Below are positions 34,004-42,881 of a stretch of DNA of 55,148 nt, piece by piece. Each line of letters begins with the position of its first letter. Within the stretch, counting starts at the first letter, position 1. Source of the stretch: Paracoccaceae bacterium. GTDB taxonomy: Bacteria; Pseudomonadota; Alphaproteobacteria; Rhodobacterales; Rhodobacteraceae. The DNA lies in assembly GCA_030065075.1 (NCBI GenBank), contig JASJDQ010000004.1, positions 1 through 55,148 of the forward strand. Reading direction: 5' to 3'. The notes under the pieces were generated by a model. The model made no database searches. It was not told where the DNA came from and saw only the letters and a list, made by a program, of their open reading frames with translations. The position numbers were made by a program, and so were the translations under genes.

Positions 34004-35148
34004 CACACATCTCCCGCCAGTTCGACGGCGCGCGCAATCGCCGATTTCATGTCATCCCTCACCTCGACCGGCACCTTGCGGTCTTCCAGAATCTGCTGCC
34101 CCCAACTTGCATTCACACCCGCCAACCTTGCGATGCAAGGCGGTTTGCGGTTGCTTCGCGAATAGGCGAATGCCACGCCTTCCGCCACGGTGTCACAGAC
34201 CGTCATACCGCCCCCGTGCACGTTCAACAAAAGCGCCTTCACCCGCGGTTCCTTCAGCAGGATTTCGACGCCCCTTGCGATGTCGAAACTGGTCGCCGTG
34301 GTGCGGATGTCCATGAAGTTTGCCGGAGTTCCACCGGCATCGACGATCATGTCATTGGTCGCCAGTCCAAGACCAGCCCCATTAACGATGACACCAAGGT
34401 TTCCGTCGAGCCGCACCAGATTGATATTGCTCTTCTGCGCTTCGCTTTCGACGTCCGACAGACCTTGTTCGGCGGTAAACCCGTCGAATTCGGGATGTCT
34501 GAAGGCCGCCGCCGTGTCCAAGGCGACCTTCGCATCGATTGCCAGCCAATTGCCGTCGCTGGCCTGCGCGTAGGGGTTGATCTCAAGAAGCGTCATGTCG
34601 TTCTTGACGAAAGCCTCTGCGGCGGCGCGTACCGGTGCCTCCGCGCCGGCGCCCATGCCGAGCGACGTCAGGAAGTCGCCCAAGCCCGTTGCATCATCAT
34701 CCAGAACGAGAGTTTTGACGGTTTCCGCGTCCATTCGAGCGCGTTGTTCGAACTCGACACCACCATCCTTCGACGCCAGAAGCATCGGGCGGCCGGTTTC
34801 GCTGTCCAGGGCAAAAGCGATAAAGAACTGCGATTTCAGGTCATGCGCGGCTTCGACATAAACAGCATTCACCGTCTCGCCATCGCGCCCGGTCTGCTCG
34901 GTGACCAATTTGCTGCCCAAAAGCTTTTCGCTTTCGTCATGCACCGACGACGGTGTCGCCGCAAACTTGATGCCACCGGCCAGGCCGCGCCCGCCGGCCG
35001 CAATCTGAGCCTTGACGACATACTTTTTCGCCGAGATGCGCGCGCAGTTGTCTTCCGCTTCTTCCGCACTCCGCGCAAGGCGGCCTGCGGGGATCGGAAC
35101 CCCGTACTGCGCAAGCAGTTCCTTCGACTTGTATTCTGAAAGCAGCAC
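34003..35148 (-). CDS. ADP-forming CoA ligase beta subunit (SucC/MtkA-like, atypical substrate loop)
   Basis: A 381-residue ATP-grasp subunit. It begins LLSEYKSKELLAQYGVPIPAG, has KAQIAAGGRGLAGGIKFA (nucleotide binding), TLLEINPYAQASDGNWLAIDAKVALD (metal site) and VNGAGLGLATNDMIVDAGGTPANF. The loop NVHGGGMTVCD replaces the NIFGGIVRCD of SucC and the AGINRCD of MtkA, losing an otherwise conserved Arg. It is partnered with the alpha subunit by a one-base overlap. The start is GTG 35148, with GGGAGG nine bases upstream; TTG 35169 is possible. A strong predicted promoter with an operator-like palindrome over its -10 box lies at 35184-35212. It is divergent from the GntR regulator of the oxalate genes. 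Confidence 0.82.
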   Translation of the reverse strand: MLLSEYKSKELLAQYGVPIPAGRLARSAEEAEDNCARISAKKYVVKAQIAAGGRGLAGGIKFAATPSSVHDESEKLLGSKLVTEQTGRDGETVNAVYVEAAHDLKSQFFIAFALDSETGRPMLLASKDGGVEFEQRARMDAETVKTLVLDDDATGLGDFLTSLGMGAGAEAPVRAAAEAFVKNDMTLLEINPYAQASDGNWLAIDAKVALDTAAAFRHPEFDGFTAEQGLSDVESEAQKSNINLVRLDGNLGVIVNGAGLGLATNDMIVDAGGTPANFMDIRTTATSFDIARGVEILLKEPRVKALLLNVHGGGMTVCDTVAEGVAFAYSRSNRKPPCIARLAGVNASWGQQILEDRKVPVEVRDDMKSAIARAVELAGDV

Positions 35149-35183
35149 TTGGTGAATCCTCCCGACCAAGATGGCATTGCCTC

Positions 35184-35193
35184 TGGTATACCA
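35184..35193. promoter_or_regulatory. Operator-like palindrome O1, TGGTATACCA
   Basis: A perfect 10-bp palindrome overlapping the -10 box of the leftward CoA-ligase promoter. Its form resembles known operators of the GntR/FCD family, and two near-identical copies follow in the same intergenic region. Confidence 0.65.
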
Positions 35194-35212
35194 AGAGCCA
35201 GAATCAAGTCAA
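35185..35212 (-). promoter_or_regulatory. Promoter of the CoA ligase-MDR unit
   Basis: On the minus strand TTGACT (35212-35207) and TATACC (35190-35185) are 16 bases apart. The -10 box lies wholly inside the palindrome TGGTATACCA, so a bound repressor would block it. Confidence 0.65.
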
Positions 35213-35239
35213 CGCGGGAAGTCCGGGAATCTCCCCCGC

Positions 35240-35249
35240 TGGAATACCA
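35240..35249. promoter_or_regulatory. Operator-like palindrome O2, TGGAATACCA
   Basis: The second copy, one mismatch from O1 and 56 bases from it. It lies upstream of the leftward -35 box, in the middle of the divergent region. Confidence 0.55.
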
Positions 35250-35374
35250 GACACCACCTTTTCGGCGGGACTTTTTGAGTGACTTCCGCGCCTCTAAAAG
35301 GCAGGCGAGAACTATTTATATAGTTGTTTTTACAAGGAATTATCTCAACCCAATTAGCGCAAATGAAAAATAAT

Positions 35375-35402
35375 TTGCCGCAAAACGTCCTTTGTGTATG
35401 GT
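35375..35402 (+). promoter_or_regulatory. Promoter of gntR and the oxalate operon
   Basis: TTGCCG (35375-35380) and TATGGT (35397-35402) with a 16-base spacer, placing the start near 35409 and leaving a leader of about 40 bases before the GntR ATG. The -10 box overlaps operator-like site O3. Confidence 0.45.
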
Positions 35403-35408
35403 ACACCA
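35399..35408. promoter_or_regulatory. Operator-like palindrome O3, TGGTACACCA
   Basis: The third copy, one mismatch from O1. It overlaps the predicted -10 box of the rightward promoter, consistent with autoregulation by the GntR protein. The rest of the 299-bp region 35149-35447 is AT-rich and has no other gene. Confidence 0.6.
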
Positions 35409-35447
35409 CACGCAGCTCGTTTCGATTGAAAGGCGCGATCAGACCAG

Positions 35448-36146
35448 ATGAGGCTAAGCCCAATCGCATCAAATTTCACGCTGAAAGATCACGTCTACGA
35501 GAAACTCAAGGACGCGATCACGAAGCTTGATATCTATGACGACGCGACCGAACTTCGGCTGGACGAACGCACTCTGGCCGATCAATTGGGCATCTCGCGA
35601 ACACCGCTCCGCGAGGCGATCGCACGCCTCGAACGCGATGGGTTGGTGGAGGTGGTGCCGCGCAAGGGCGTCTATGTTCTGCGCAAGAGCATGGACGAGA
35701 TCCTCGACATGATCATCGCCTGGGCCGCGCTGGAAAGCATGGCGGCGCGACTGGCGACCGAAAACGCGAGCGACAAGGAAATCGCCAGCCTGCGCAAGAT
35801 CGCAGCGAAGTACAACGACAGCACATTTAATACGCGTATTTCCGAGTACTCTGACGACAACATCCGGTTTCACCAGCGCATTCTCGACATCTCGAAATGC
35901 GCCCTTCTGAGCCAAATGGCAGCCGGACTGTTTCTGCACATGCAGGCCGTCCGCCTGCGGGCCATGAAGGAAGGCAACCGCGTTCAGCGGTCGGTCGTCG
36001 ATCACGCGGAAATAATCGAGGCACTGGAAGCCCGCGATGCCGATCTGGCGGGGCAACTGGTGCGCGAACATACGATGCGCCTGCACGAACATGTGCGGCG
36101 TACTTGGTCACAGCTGGAACAAGCAGCCAAGGCAGCCAACGGCTGA
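35448..36146 (+). CDS. GntR/FCD-family transcriptional regulator of the oxalate genes
   Basis: A 232-residue regulator. The N-terminal winged helix-turn-helix (about residues 14-78) includes DERTLADQLGISRTPLREAIARLERDGLVEVVPRKGVYVL, split here only by numbering. The all-helical FCD ligand domain follows, with ARLATENASDKE, the metal/ligand residues in DNIRFHQRILDISK, and DHAEIIEALEARDADLAGQLVREHTMRLHEHV. FCD domains usually bind small organic acids with a metal ion, so oxalate, formate or glyoxylate are plausible effectors (inference). It lies first in the rightward operon, 12 bases before oxc, and divergent from the CoA ligase genes; three palindromes lie in between. Confidence 0.9.
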   Translation: MRLSPIASNFTLKDHVYEKLKDAITKLDIYDDATELRLDERTLADQLGISRTPLREAIARLERDGLVEVVPRKGVYVLRKSMDEILDMIIAWAALESMAARLATENASDKEIASLRKIAAKYNDSTFNTRISEYSDDNIRFHQRILDISKCALLSQMAAGLFLHMQAVRLRAMKEGNRVQRSVVDHAEIIEALEARDADLAGQLVREHTMRLHEHVRRTWSQLEQAAKAANG

Positions 36147-36158
36147 GGGAGGGAAAAC

Positions 36159-37922
36159 ATGGGCTACGAAGATACCGAGTTGAAAGCCCGCGCCGAAACG
36201 GCGCCAGAGACGTTAACCGACGGATTTCATTTGCTTATCGATGCGTTGAAGCTGAACGGCATCGAGACGATTTATAATGTGCCGGGCATCCCGATCACCG
36301 ATCTGGGCCGCTATGCCCAGGCGCAGGACATGCGGGTCATTTCCTTCCGGCACGAGCAACACGCGGGCTACGCCGCAAGCGTTGCCGGGTTCCTGACGAA
36401 GATGCCGGGCGTCTGCATGACCGTCAGCGCACCGGGATTCATGAACGGCCTGACCGCCCTTGCGAATGCCACGACAAATTGCTGGCCGATGATCCTGATT
36501 TCCGGTTCCTCCGAACGCGAAATCGTCGATCTGGCGCAGGGCGATTATGAAGAGATGGATCAGCTTGCGATGGCGCGGCCCTTCTGCAAGGCGGCCTATC
36601 GCTTGAATTACGCGCAGGACATCGGCATCGCCGTGGCGAGGGCCATTCGCTCGGCGGTCAGCGGTCGTCCGGGCGGTGTCTATCTGGACATTCCCGGCGC
36701 CATGCTGGGGCAGATCATGGATGCCGAAGAAGGCAAGAAGAGCCTCGTCAAGGTCATCGACCCGGCGCCGCGCCAATCGCCCTCGCCCGATGCCATCGCC
36801 CGCGCCATCGACGTGATGAAGTCCGCCGAACGCCCGCTGATCGTCCTCGGTAAAGGCGCGGCCTATGACCAGTCGGACGATGCGATCCTGGCGCTGGTGG
36901 AAAAGTCCGGATATCCTTTCCTGCCCATGTCCATGGCCAAGGGCCTTTTGCCGGACACGCACCCGCAATGTGCTTCTGCCGCGCGGTCGCTGGTGCTGAA
37001 GGACTCGGACGCTGTCATCATGGTGGGCGCGCGGATCAACTGGCTGCTCTCGCATGGCAAGGGACGGCAATGGGGTGAACCGGGCGGCAAGCGCTTCATC
37101 CAGATCGACGTCGATGCCGAGGAAATGGATTCCAACGTCGAAATCGCAGCGCCTCTTGTCGGTCATGCCGGCGCCTGCGCCGAAGCGCTGACCGCAGCCA
37201 TGGAAGGCGAAAGCATCGCACCTCCCAAGGCATGGTTGGAACAGGTTCGTGAAAAGGCCGAAGCGAACATGGCCAAGATGGCGTCTCGGCTGAAAAACAA
37301 CAATATTCCAATGGATTACCATGCCGCGCTTGGCGTCATCAAAGAAGCGATCAACGACGCACCCGACACCATTCTGGTGAACGAAGGCGCCAATACGCTG
37401 GACATGTGCCGCTCGATCGTCAACGTCCACAAGCCACGTCACCGGATCGACGTGGGCACCTGGGGCGTGATGGGCATCGGCATGGGCGCGGCCATCGCGG
37501 CCGCCATCGAAACCGGCAAGCAAGTCCTGGCGGTCGAAGGCGACAGTGCCTTCGGGTTCTGCGGGATGGAGGTGGAAACCATCTGCCGCTACAACCTGCC
37601 CGTCTGCACCGTCGTCTTCAACAACAACGGCATCTATCGTGGCGATGGCGAAAACTGGGGCACGGGCGACGATCCGGCCACGACCGTTTTCGTCAAGGAC
37701 GCGCGCTATGACATGATGATGCAGGCCTTCGGTGGTGAAGGCGTGACCGCGACCACGCCTGACGAGTTGAAGCAGGCCATACAAGTGGCCTTCGCCTCGG
37801 GCCGCCCTACGCTCATCAATGCAACGATCGATCCCGCTGCCGGTAAGGAAAGCGGCAACATCGGCAATCTCAACCCGTCTTCGGTGGTCGCACAGGCGCG
37901 CTACCCGCAGGCGCAGAAATAG
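36159..37922 (+). CDS. oxc: Oxalyl-CoA decarboxylase
   Basis: A 587-residue thiamine-diphosphate enzyme that converts oxalyl-CoA to formyl-CoA and CO2. The cofactor-activating Glu66 lies in [18 protein letters not shown]. The middle domain has [19 protein letters not shown]. The ThDP-Mg motif runs from about residue 461 ([20 protein letters not shown]) to [13 protein letters not shown]. The block [21 protein letters not shown] with [10 protein letters not shown] is characteristic of OXC rather than of acetolactate synthase or glyoxylate carboligase. GGGAGGG precedes ATG 36159. It is followed 14 bases later by frc, the classical pairing for oxalate breakdown. Confidence in this assignment is high. 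Confidence 0.93.
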   Translation: MGYEDTELKARAETAPETLTDGFHLLIDALKLNGIETIYNVPGIPITDLGRYAQAQDMRVISFRHEQHAGYAASVAGFLTKMPGVCMTVSAPGFMNGLTALANATTNCWPMILISGSSEREIVDLAQGDYEEMDQLAMARPFCKAAYRLNYAQDIGIAVARAIRSAVSGRPGGVYLDIPGAMLGQIMDAEEGKKSLVKVIDPAPRQSPSPDAIARAIDVMKSAERPLIVLGKGAAYDQSDDAILALVEKSGYPFLPMSMAKGLLPDTHPQCASAARSLVLKDSDAVIMVGARINWLLSHGKGRQWGEPGGKRFIQIDVDAEEMDSNVEIAAPLVGHAGACAEALTAAMEGESIAPPKAWLEQVREKAEANMAKMASRLKNNNIPMDYHAALGVIKEAINDAPDTILVNEGANTLDMCRSIVNVHKPRHRIDVGTWGVMGIGMGAAIAAAIETGKQVLAVEGDSAFGFCGMEVETICRYNLPVCTVVFNNNGIYRGDGENWGTGDDPATTVFVKDARYDMMMQAFGGEGVTATTPDELKQAIQVAFASGRPTLINATIDPAAGKESGNIGNLNPSSVVAQARYPQAQK

Positions 37923-37936
37923 CGATTGAGGGAAAC

Positions 37937-39211
37937 ATGAAAGCTCTCGAAGGTATCAAGGTACTGGACTTCACCCACGTCCAATCGGGCCCGACCTGCA
38001 CGCAGCTTCTAGCGTGGTTCGGCGCAGACGTGATCAAGGTCGAACGCCCTGGCGTGGGCGACGCGACGCGCAAGCAGCTGGTGGATGTGCCAGGGGCCGA
38101 CAGCCTCTATTTCACCATGCTCAACCACAACAAGCGCTCGATCGAGCTGAATTCGAAGAACGAGACCGGCAAGCAGGTGCTGACGCGCTTGATCGAAGAA
38201 TGCGACGTGATGGTCGAGAACTTCGCGCCCGGCGCGCTCGACCGGATGGGGTTCACCTGGGAGCGTATCCAGGAGATCAACCCACGCATGATCCTCGCCT
38301 CGATCAAGGGGTTCGGACCGGGCAAATACGAAGACTGCAAGGTCTACGAAAACGTCGCGCAATGCGCGGGTGGTGCGGCCTCGACGACCGGTTTCCGGGA
38401 AGGTCCACCTCTGGTGACCGGCGCCCAGATTGGCGATAGCGGCACCGGCCTGCACCTTTGCCTTGGCATCGTAACGGCCTTGTTCCACAGGGAAAAATCC
38501 GGGCGCGGTCAAAAGGTCAGCGCGGCTATGCAGGACGGCGTTCTGAATCTGACCCGCGTGAAACTGCGCGATCAGCAGCGTCTTGCCGCCGGACCGCTCA
38601 AGGAATACAGCCAGTTCGGTGAAGGCGTCCCCTTCGGTGAGGCGACGCCGCGCGCGGGCAACGATTCAGGCGGCGGCCAGCCGGGCCGCATCCTCAAGTG
38701 CAAGGGCTGGGAAACCGATCCGAACGCCTACACGTATTTCATCACCCAGGCCGCCGTTTGGGAAAACGTCTGCGACGTGATCGGCGAGCCGGAATGGAAG
38801 ACCAAGGAAGGCTATGCCACACCGCCCGAGCGGCTGGACAAGCTCAATGAGATCTTCGAGCGGATCGAACAGTGGACGATGACCAAGACCAAGTTCGAGG
38901 TCATGGAAATCTGCAACCCGCTCAACATCCCCGTCGGCCCGATCCTGTCGACCAAGGAACTGATGGAGGACGAAGGCCTGCGCGCCACCGGCACAATTGT
39001 CGACGTCGAACACCCAGAACGCGGCACCTATGTCAGCGTCGGCTGCCCGATAAAGCTGAGCGACTCGCCCGCCGAGGTAAAACGCTCGCCGCTTCTGGGC
39101 GAACATACCGTCGAAATCCTGAGCCAAGTCCTGGGTTACGAAGGCGAAGCGCTGAAGGAAGTCATCGACAGCGGCGCCGTCGGCGAACCCAAGGCCATGG
39201 CGGCCGAATAA
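37937..39211 (+). CDS. frc: Formyl-CoA:oxalate CoA-transferase
   Basis: A 424-residue class III (CaiB/BaiF) CoA-transferase that moves CoA from formyl-CoA to oxalate, regenerating oxalyl-CoA for OXC and releasing formate. The N-terminus [33 protein letters not shown] is family-typical. The acylated Asp is Asp167 in [15 protein letters not shown]. The segment [19 protein letters not shown] has Gln at the position held by Trp48 in the Oxalobacter enzyme and by Gln in E. coli YfdW, so it resembles the E. coli form there. It ends [20 protein letters not shown] precedes ATG 37937. Close paralogues use succinyl-CoA as donor, which cannot be excluded. Confidence 0.92.
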   Translation: MKALEGIKVLDFTHVQSGPTCTQLLAWFGADVIKVERPGVGDATRKQLVDVPGADSLYFTMLNHNKRSIELNSKNETGKQVLTRLIEECDVMVENFAPGALDRMGFTWERIQEINPRMILASIKGFGPGKYEDCKVYENVAQCAGGAASTTGFREGPPLVTGAQIGDSGTGLHLCLGIVTALFHREKSGRGQKVSAAMQDGVLNLTRVKLRDQQRLAAGPLKEYSQFGEGVPFGEATPRAGNDSGGGQPGRILKCKGWETDPNAYTYFITQAAVWENVCDVIGEPEWKTKEGYATPPERLDKLNEIFERIEQWTMTKTKFEVMEICNPLNIPVGPILSTKELMEDEGLRATGTIVDVEHPERGTYVSVGCPIKLSDSPAEVKRSPLLGEHTVEILSQVLGYEGEALKEVIDSGAVGEPKAMAAE

Positions 39212-39290
39212 GAACCACGGTGCGCCCCGGTGGCGCACCACCACGACCGAGGCGGCACAGACCGCCCGGAAAATACGGGAGGGAGGCCAC

Positions 39291-40208
39291 ATGCGCCTCA
39301 TCGTGATGGGCCAACAAGCGTTCGGGAAGGACGTATTGGCCAAACTGATCGAAACCGGCACCGACGAGGTGGTCGCGGTCTATTGCGAACCCGATCGGGA
39401 CGGCAAGCCGGTCGATCCGATCAAGGAGTTCGCGCTGGAACAAGGCCTGCCCGTTGAACAGCCCGCCAACTTCGACGATGCCGATGCGCTCGACACGCTC
39501 AAAGGCTACAATGCCGACCTGATGGTCATGGCCTTCGTAAACGTTTTCGTCCCCGAAGCCGCGCGCGATACGCCAACCCACGGCTCGATCTGCTTCCATC
39601 CATCTCTCTTGCCGAAATACCGAGGGCCAAGCGCCGTCAACTGGCCGATCATCATGGGCGACACCAAGTCGGGATTTTCCTGGTTCTATCCGACCGATGG
39701 CCTCGACGAAGGCGACAGCCTGCTGCAATGGGAATGCGACGTCGGACCGGACGACACGGTAATCGACCTCTATTTCAAGAAGATCTATCCCCCAGCGGTC
39801 GAAAGCGTCTTGCAGGTTTGCGACCTTTTCCGCGCTGGCAACCCACCGCGCATCACGCCGGATGAGACATTTGCGACCTACGAGCGGCGCTGCACCACAC
39901 GGCATTCGAAGGTGAACTGGCACGCGCCAGTGGCGCAGGCCTATAACCTGATCCGGGGCACGAACCCCGCCCCCGGTGCCTGGACGACCTATAACGGCGC
40001 GAAACTCGGCATCTTCGACAGCGTGCGCGTCCCCGGTGACGGCATTTCGGGCCGCATCCGCAAGATCAGCGATGACGGGATCGAAGTCCAATCTGTCGGC
40101 GGCAGGATACTCGTGAAACGCGTGCGGCCCGATGGTGGCGGCAAGATGCCCGCTCAGGAATGGGCGTCTGACGTTGGCCTCTCGGTCGGCGATGAACTCG
40201 ACACTTAA
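39291..40208 (+). CDS. Stand-alone formyltransferase resembling the 10-formyl-THF hydrolase domain of ALDH1L1
   Basis: A 305-residue protein with an Fmt/PurN-type N-terminal domain and a Formyl_trans_C domain. The catalytic region is [19 protein letters not shown] with His103 and, further on, [13 protein letters not shown] with Asp139. The pattern FHPSLLP..RG.SA.NW and GLD.GD.LLQ matches the hydrolase half of formyl-THF dehydrogenase (ALDH1L1) better than methionyl-tRNA formyltransferase, and the Asn before the His in Fmt is replaced by Cys. The aldehyde dehydrogenase half is absent. It lies between frc and fhs with a strong ribosome site (GGAGGGAGG). It may cleave or form 10-formyl-THF; transfer from formyl-CoA to THF is an attractive but untested alternative. 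Confidence 0.8.
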   Translation: MRLIVMGQQAFGKDVLAKLIETGTDEVVAVYCEPDRDGKPVDPIKEFALEQGLPVEQPANFDDADALDTLKGYNADLMVMAFVNVFVPEAARDTPTHGSICFHPSLLPKYRGPSAVNWPIIMGDTKSGFSWFYPTDGLDEGDSLLQWECDVGPDDTVIDLYFKKIYPPAVESVLQVCDLFRAGNPPRITPDETFATYERRCTTRHSKVNWHAPVAQAYNLIRGTNPAPGAWTTYNGAKLGIFDSVRVPGDGISGRIRKISDDGIEVQSVGGRILVKRVRPDGGGKMPAQEWASDVGLSVGDELDT

Positions 40209-40227
40209 GAAAACGGAACCGACTAGA

Positions 40228-41895
40228 ATGTCCGATATCGAAATTGCCCGCGCCGCCAACAAGAAGCCCATTCAGGAGATCGGGGACAGGATCGGCATTC
40301 CGACCGAGCATCTGCTGCCCTACGGCCATGACAAGGCGAAAGTTAGCCAGGAGTTCATCAATTCGGTCCAGTCGAAAAAGGATGGCAAGCTGGTCCTTGT
40401 GACCGCCATCAACCCGACACCCGCCGGTGAAGGCAAGACGACGACGACGGTCGGGCTTGGCGACGGGCTGAACGCGATCGGCAAGAACGCGATGATCTGC
40501 ATCCGCGAGGCCTCGCTTGGCCCGAACTTCGGGATGAAAGGCGGCGCTGCTGGCGGCGGTTACGCGCAAGTCGTGCCGATGGAGGACATGAACCTTCACT
40601 TCACCGGCGATTTCCACGCGATCACGTCGGCCCATTCGCTGCTGTCGGCGATGATCGACAACCACATCTACTGGGGCAACGCCTGCGAGATCGACACGCG
40701 CCGCGTCACCTGGCGTCGCGTGGTGGACATGAACGATCGCTCGCTCCGCCAGATCACCTCGTCCCTCGGCGGCGTCGCCAACGGGTTTGCCCGCGAGGAT
40801 GGCTTTGACATCACCGTGGCGTCCGAAGTCATGGCGATCCTTTGCCTCGCCAAGGACCTCGACGACCTGCAAAAGCGTCTGGGCGACATGATCGTCGCCT
40901 ATCGCCGCGACCGCTCGCCCGTCTATTGCCGCGACATCAAGGCCGATGGCGCCATGACGGTGCTGTTGAAAGACGCGATGCAGCCGAACCTCGTGCAGAC
41001 GCTCGAGAACAACCCGGCCTTCGTGCACGGCGGCCCCTTCGCCAATATCGCGCACGGCTGCAACAGCGTGATCGCAACGACGACAGCGCTGAAACTGGCC
41101 GACTATGTCGTGACCGAAGCGGGCTTCGGCGCGGACCTCGGCGCCGAGAAGTTCCTGAACATCAAGTGCCGCAAGGCGGGCATCAAGCCTTCGGCGGTGG
41201 TAATCGTCGCAACCGTGCGCGCCATGAAGATGAACGGCGGCGTCGCCAAAGTCGATCTCGATGCCGAAAACGTGGATGCCGTGAAGGCAGGCTGCCCAAA
41301 CCTTGGCCGCCACATCAAGAACATCAAGAAGTTCGGCGTGCCTGCGGTTGTCGCCGTTAACCACTTCGTCAAGGACACCGACGCCGAAGTGCAGGCCGTG
41401 CTCGACTATGCCGAGAGCCTGGGCGCCGAAGCCGTGGTGTCGAAGCACTGGGCCGATGGCTCCAAGGGTTCGGCGGATCTCGCCCGCAAGGTGGTCGACA
41501 TCGTCGAAAGCGACGCCGCACAGTTTGCTCCGCTCTATCCCGATAGTCTGCCGCTCTTTGAAAAGATCGAGCGTATCGCCAAGGAGATCTACCGCGCCGA
41601 CGAGGTTCTGGCCGACAAGAAGATCCGCGACCAGTTGAAAACCTGGGAAGACCAGGGCTACGGCAATCTGCCGGTCTGCATGGCCAAGACGCAGTACAGC
41701 TTCTCGACCGATCCAAACCTGCGCGGCGCGCCGACGGGCCATTCGGTGCCGGTCCGCGAAGTGCGGCTTTCGGCCGGCGCGGGCTTCATCGTCGCCATCT
41801 GCGGCGAGATCATGACCATGCCCGGCCTGCCCCGCCATCCCGCCGCCGAGAACATCCATCTCAATGATGATGGACAGATCGAGGGGTTGTTCTGA
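40228..41895 (+). CDS. fhs: Formate--tetrahydrofolate ligase
   Basis: A 555-residue enzyme that joins formate to THF with ATP to give 10-formyl-THF. The P-loop is [20 protein letters not shown] at residues 62-81. Further family blocks are [60 protein letters not shown] and [15 protein letters not shown]. Length matches the usual 555-560. ATG 40228 ([10 protein letters not shown]) is chosen over in-frame codons from 40132, which lie inside the preceding gene. Its substrate formate is released by Frc two genes upstream, so the carbon from oxalate can enter C1 metabolism. folD is not in this cluster. Confidence 0.96.
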   Translation: MSDIEIARAANKKPIQEIGDRIGIPTEHLLPYGHDKAKVSQEFINSVQSKKDGKLVLVTAINPTPAGEGKTTTTVGLGDGLNAIGKNAMICIREASLGPNFGMKGGAAGGGYAQVVPMEDMNLHFTGDFHAITSAHSLLSAMIDNHIYWGNACEIDTRRVTWRRVVDMNDRSLRQITSSLGGVANGFAREDGFDITVASEVMAILCLAKDLDDLQKRLGDMIVAYRRDRSPVYCRDIKADGAMTVLLKDAMQPNLVQTLENNPAFVHGGPFANIAHGCNSVIATTTALKLADYVVTEAGFGADLGAEKFLNIKCRKAGIKPSAVVIVATVRAMKMNGGVAKVDLDAENVDAVKAGCPNLGRHIKNIKKFGVPAVVAVNHFVKDTDAEVQAVLDYAESLGAEAVVSKHWADGSKGSADLARKVVDIVESDAAQFAPLYPDSLPLFEKIERIAKEIYRADEVLADKKIRDQLKTWEDQGYGNLPVCMAKTQYSFSTDPNLRGAPTGHSVPVREVRLSAGAGFIVAICGEIMTMPGLPRHPAAENIHLNDDGQIEGLF

Positions 41896-41898
41896 CCC

Positions 41899-42765
41899 AT
41901 GCCCAATTCGAGCCTGCATACCATCATGCTGCCGGTCCGGGGCGACGGGAAAGGCGACAATGTCCTGGCGCACGCCGCTGTCCTGGCCCGAAAGCATGGC
42001 GCGCGCGTTCGCGTTGTCCATTGCCGCCTTCGGACGAAAGATCTGATGTCTTACGGCGTGGTCATACCCAAGATCGTACGACAACAGATCGAGGCCGCCG
42101 TTGAGCAAAACGCTGATGTCACCGAAGCGCAGCTCTTGCAGGAATTCCGCGATCTGGCCGACGAATTCGGACTGAAGGAACAGGATCACGAGCCCGGGAA
42201 GGCAACGGCCCGTTTCATCGAATATGAAGGCAAGCAGGTCGATGCCGTTCGCCACTTCGGACGGCTGGCCGACCTGATCTGCGTCTCACAACCCGATCCG
42301 AGCCTGAACCTTGGCATCAATACGATGAAATCGGCGCTCTTTTCATCTGGGCGTCCGGTCATGATGTGTCCGCATCAGGAAAGCGTCGCCGAGGATTTCG
42401 CGGACAACGTCTGCATCGGCTGGAACGGGTCGCTGGAAGCGTCCCGCGCGGTGGCCCTTGCAATGCCGATGATCGCTCACGCCAAATCCGTGACCATCCT
42501 ATCATCGGGTGTCGCAGAACATGCGGCCAGCCCCGAACAGCTTCAACGCTACCTTGAACTACGAGGCGTTTCCGCCGGGATCCGAAACTTCGATCCCAAA
42601 CGCAGCGTTGTCGGACGACAGCTTTTGCAGGAAACGAAAGATGAAGGCGGTGGCGTGCTGATCATGGGCGCATACCATGATAGCTTCGAACGCGAGTCTC
42701 TCTTTGGCGGCAACAGCCAGGTCGTCGTCAATGAAGCCGATTTTCCGATCATAATGGTACACTGA
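41899..42765 (+). CDS. Tandem universal stress protein (UspA type)
   Basis: A 288-residue protein made of two UspA folds. The N-terminal half starts HTIMLPVRGDGKGDNVLAHAAVLARKHGARVRVVH. The C-terminal half starts VCIGWNGSLEASRAVALAMPMIAHAKSVTIL and ends LIMGAYHDSFERESLFGGNSQVVVNEADFPIIMV, whose GGNSQ part corresponds to the nucleotide-binding G-x9-G-S/T loop. Only the second half keeps that loop clearly. It starts three bases after fhs, so it is firmly within the oxalate operon. Usp proteins bind nucleotides and adjust stress or transport functions; the partner here is unknown. It precedes the TTT transporter genes by 116 bases. Confidence 0.85.
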   Translation: MPNSSLHTIMLPVRGDGKGDNVLAHAAVLARKHGARVRVVHCRLRTKDLMSYGVVIPKIVRQQIEAAVEQNADVTEAQLLQEFRDLADEFGLKEQDHEPGKATARFIEYEGKQVDAVRHFGRLADLICVSQPDPSLNLGINTMKSALFSSGRPVMMCPHQESVAEDFADNVCIGWNGSLEASRAVALAMPMIAHAKSVTILSSGVAEHAASPEQLQRYLELRGVSAGIRNFDPKRSVVGRQLLQETKDEGGGVLIMGAYHDSFERESLFGGNSQVVVNEADFPIIMVH

Positions 42766-42881
42766 GGCATACAAAAGGGAAATTTAGTTACCGGAAGTGG
42801 TGAAAAAACGAAAAAATATTTCCTTCAGGCGAGGATGCTCTAATCTCGGGCACGATGGACTACGAAAGGGAGGACCCATCC

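Noticed and set aside
33128-35148. Assigning the ligase pair to succinyl-CoA synthetase or to serine-cycle malate-CoA ligase
   Set aside because: The substrate-contact segments differ from both, no malyl-CoA lyase or other serine-cycle genes are nearby, and TCA-cycle sucCD normally lies with mdh or sucAB.
36159-37922. Acetolactate synthase or glyoxylate carboligase for the ThDP enzyme
   Set aside because: Pairing with frc and the OXC-type blocks around residues 100-140 favour oxalyl-CoA decarboxylase; no small regulatory subunit or glyoxylate genes are adjacent.
39291-40208. Methionyl-tRNA formyltransferase (fmt)
   Set aside because: The Asn before the catalytic His is missing, the pattern matches the ALDH1L1 hydrolase half, and no def gene is adjacent.
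40066-42255. A 729-codon open frame on the minus strand opposite fhs and usp
   Set aside because: It is antisense to two well-supported genes, its translation is rich in His, Arg, Asp and Gly as expected from mirrored GC-rich codons, and it shows no family motif.
42752-42761. A fourth operator copy, TGGTACACTG, at the end of the usp gene
   Set aside because: Only half of the palindrome matches and it lies in codons for the last residues of Usp, so chance is more likely.
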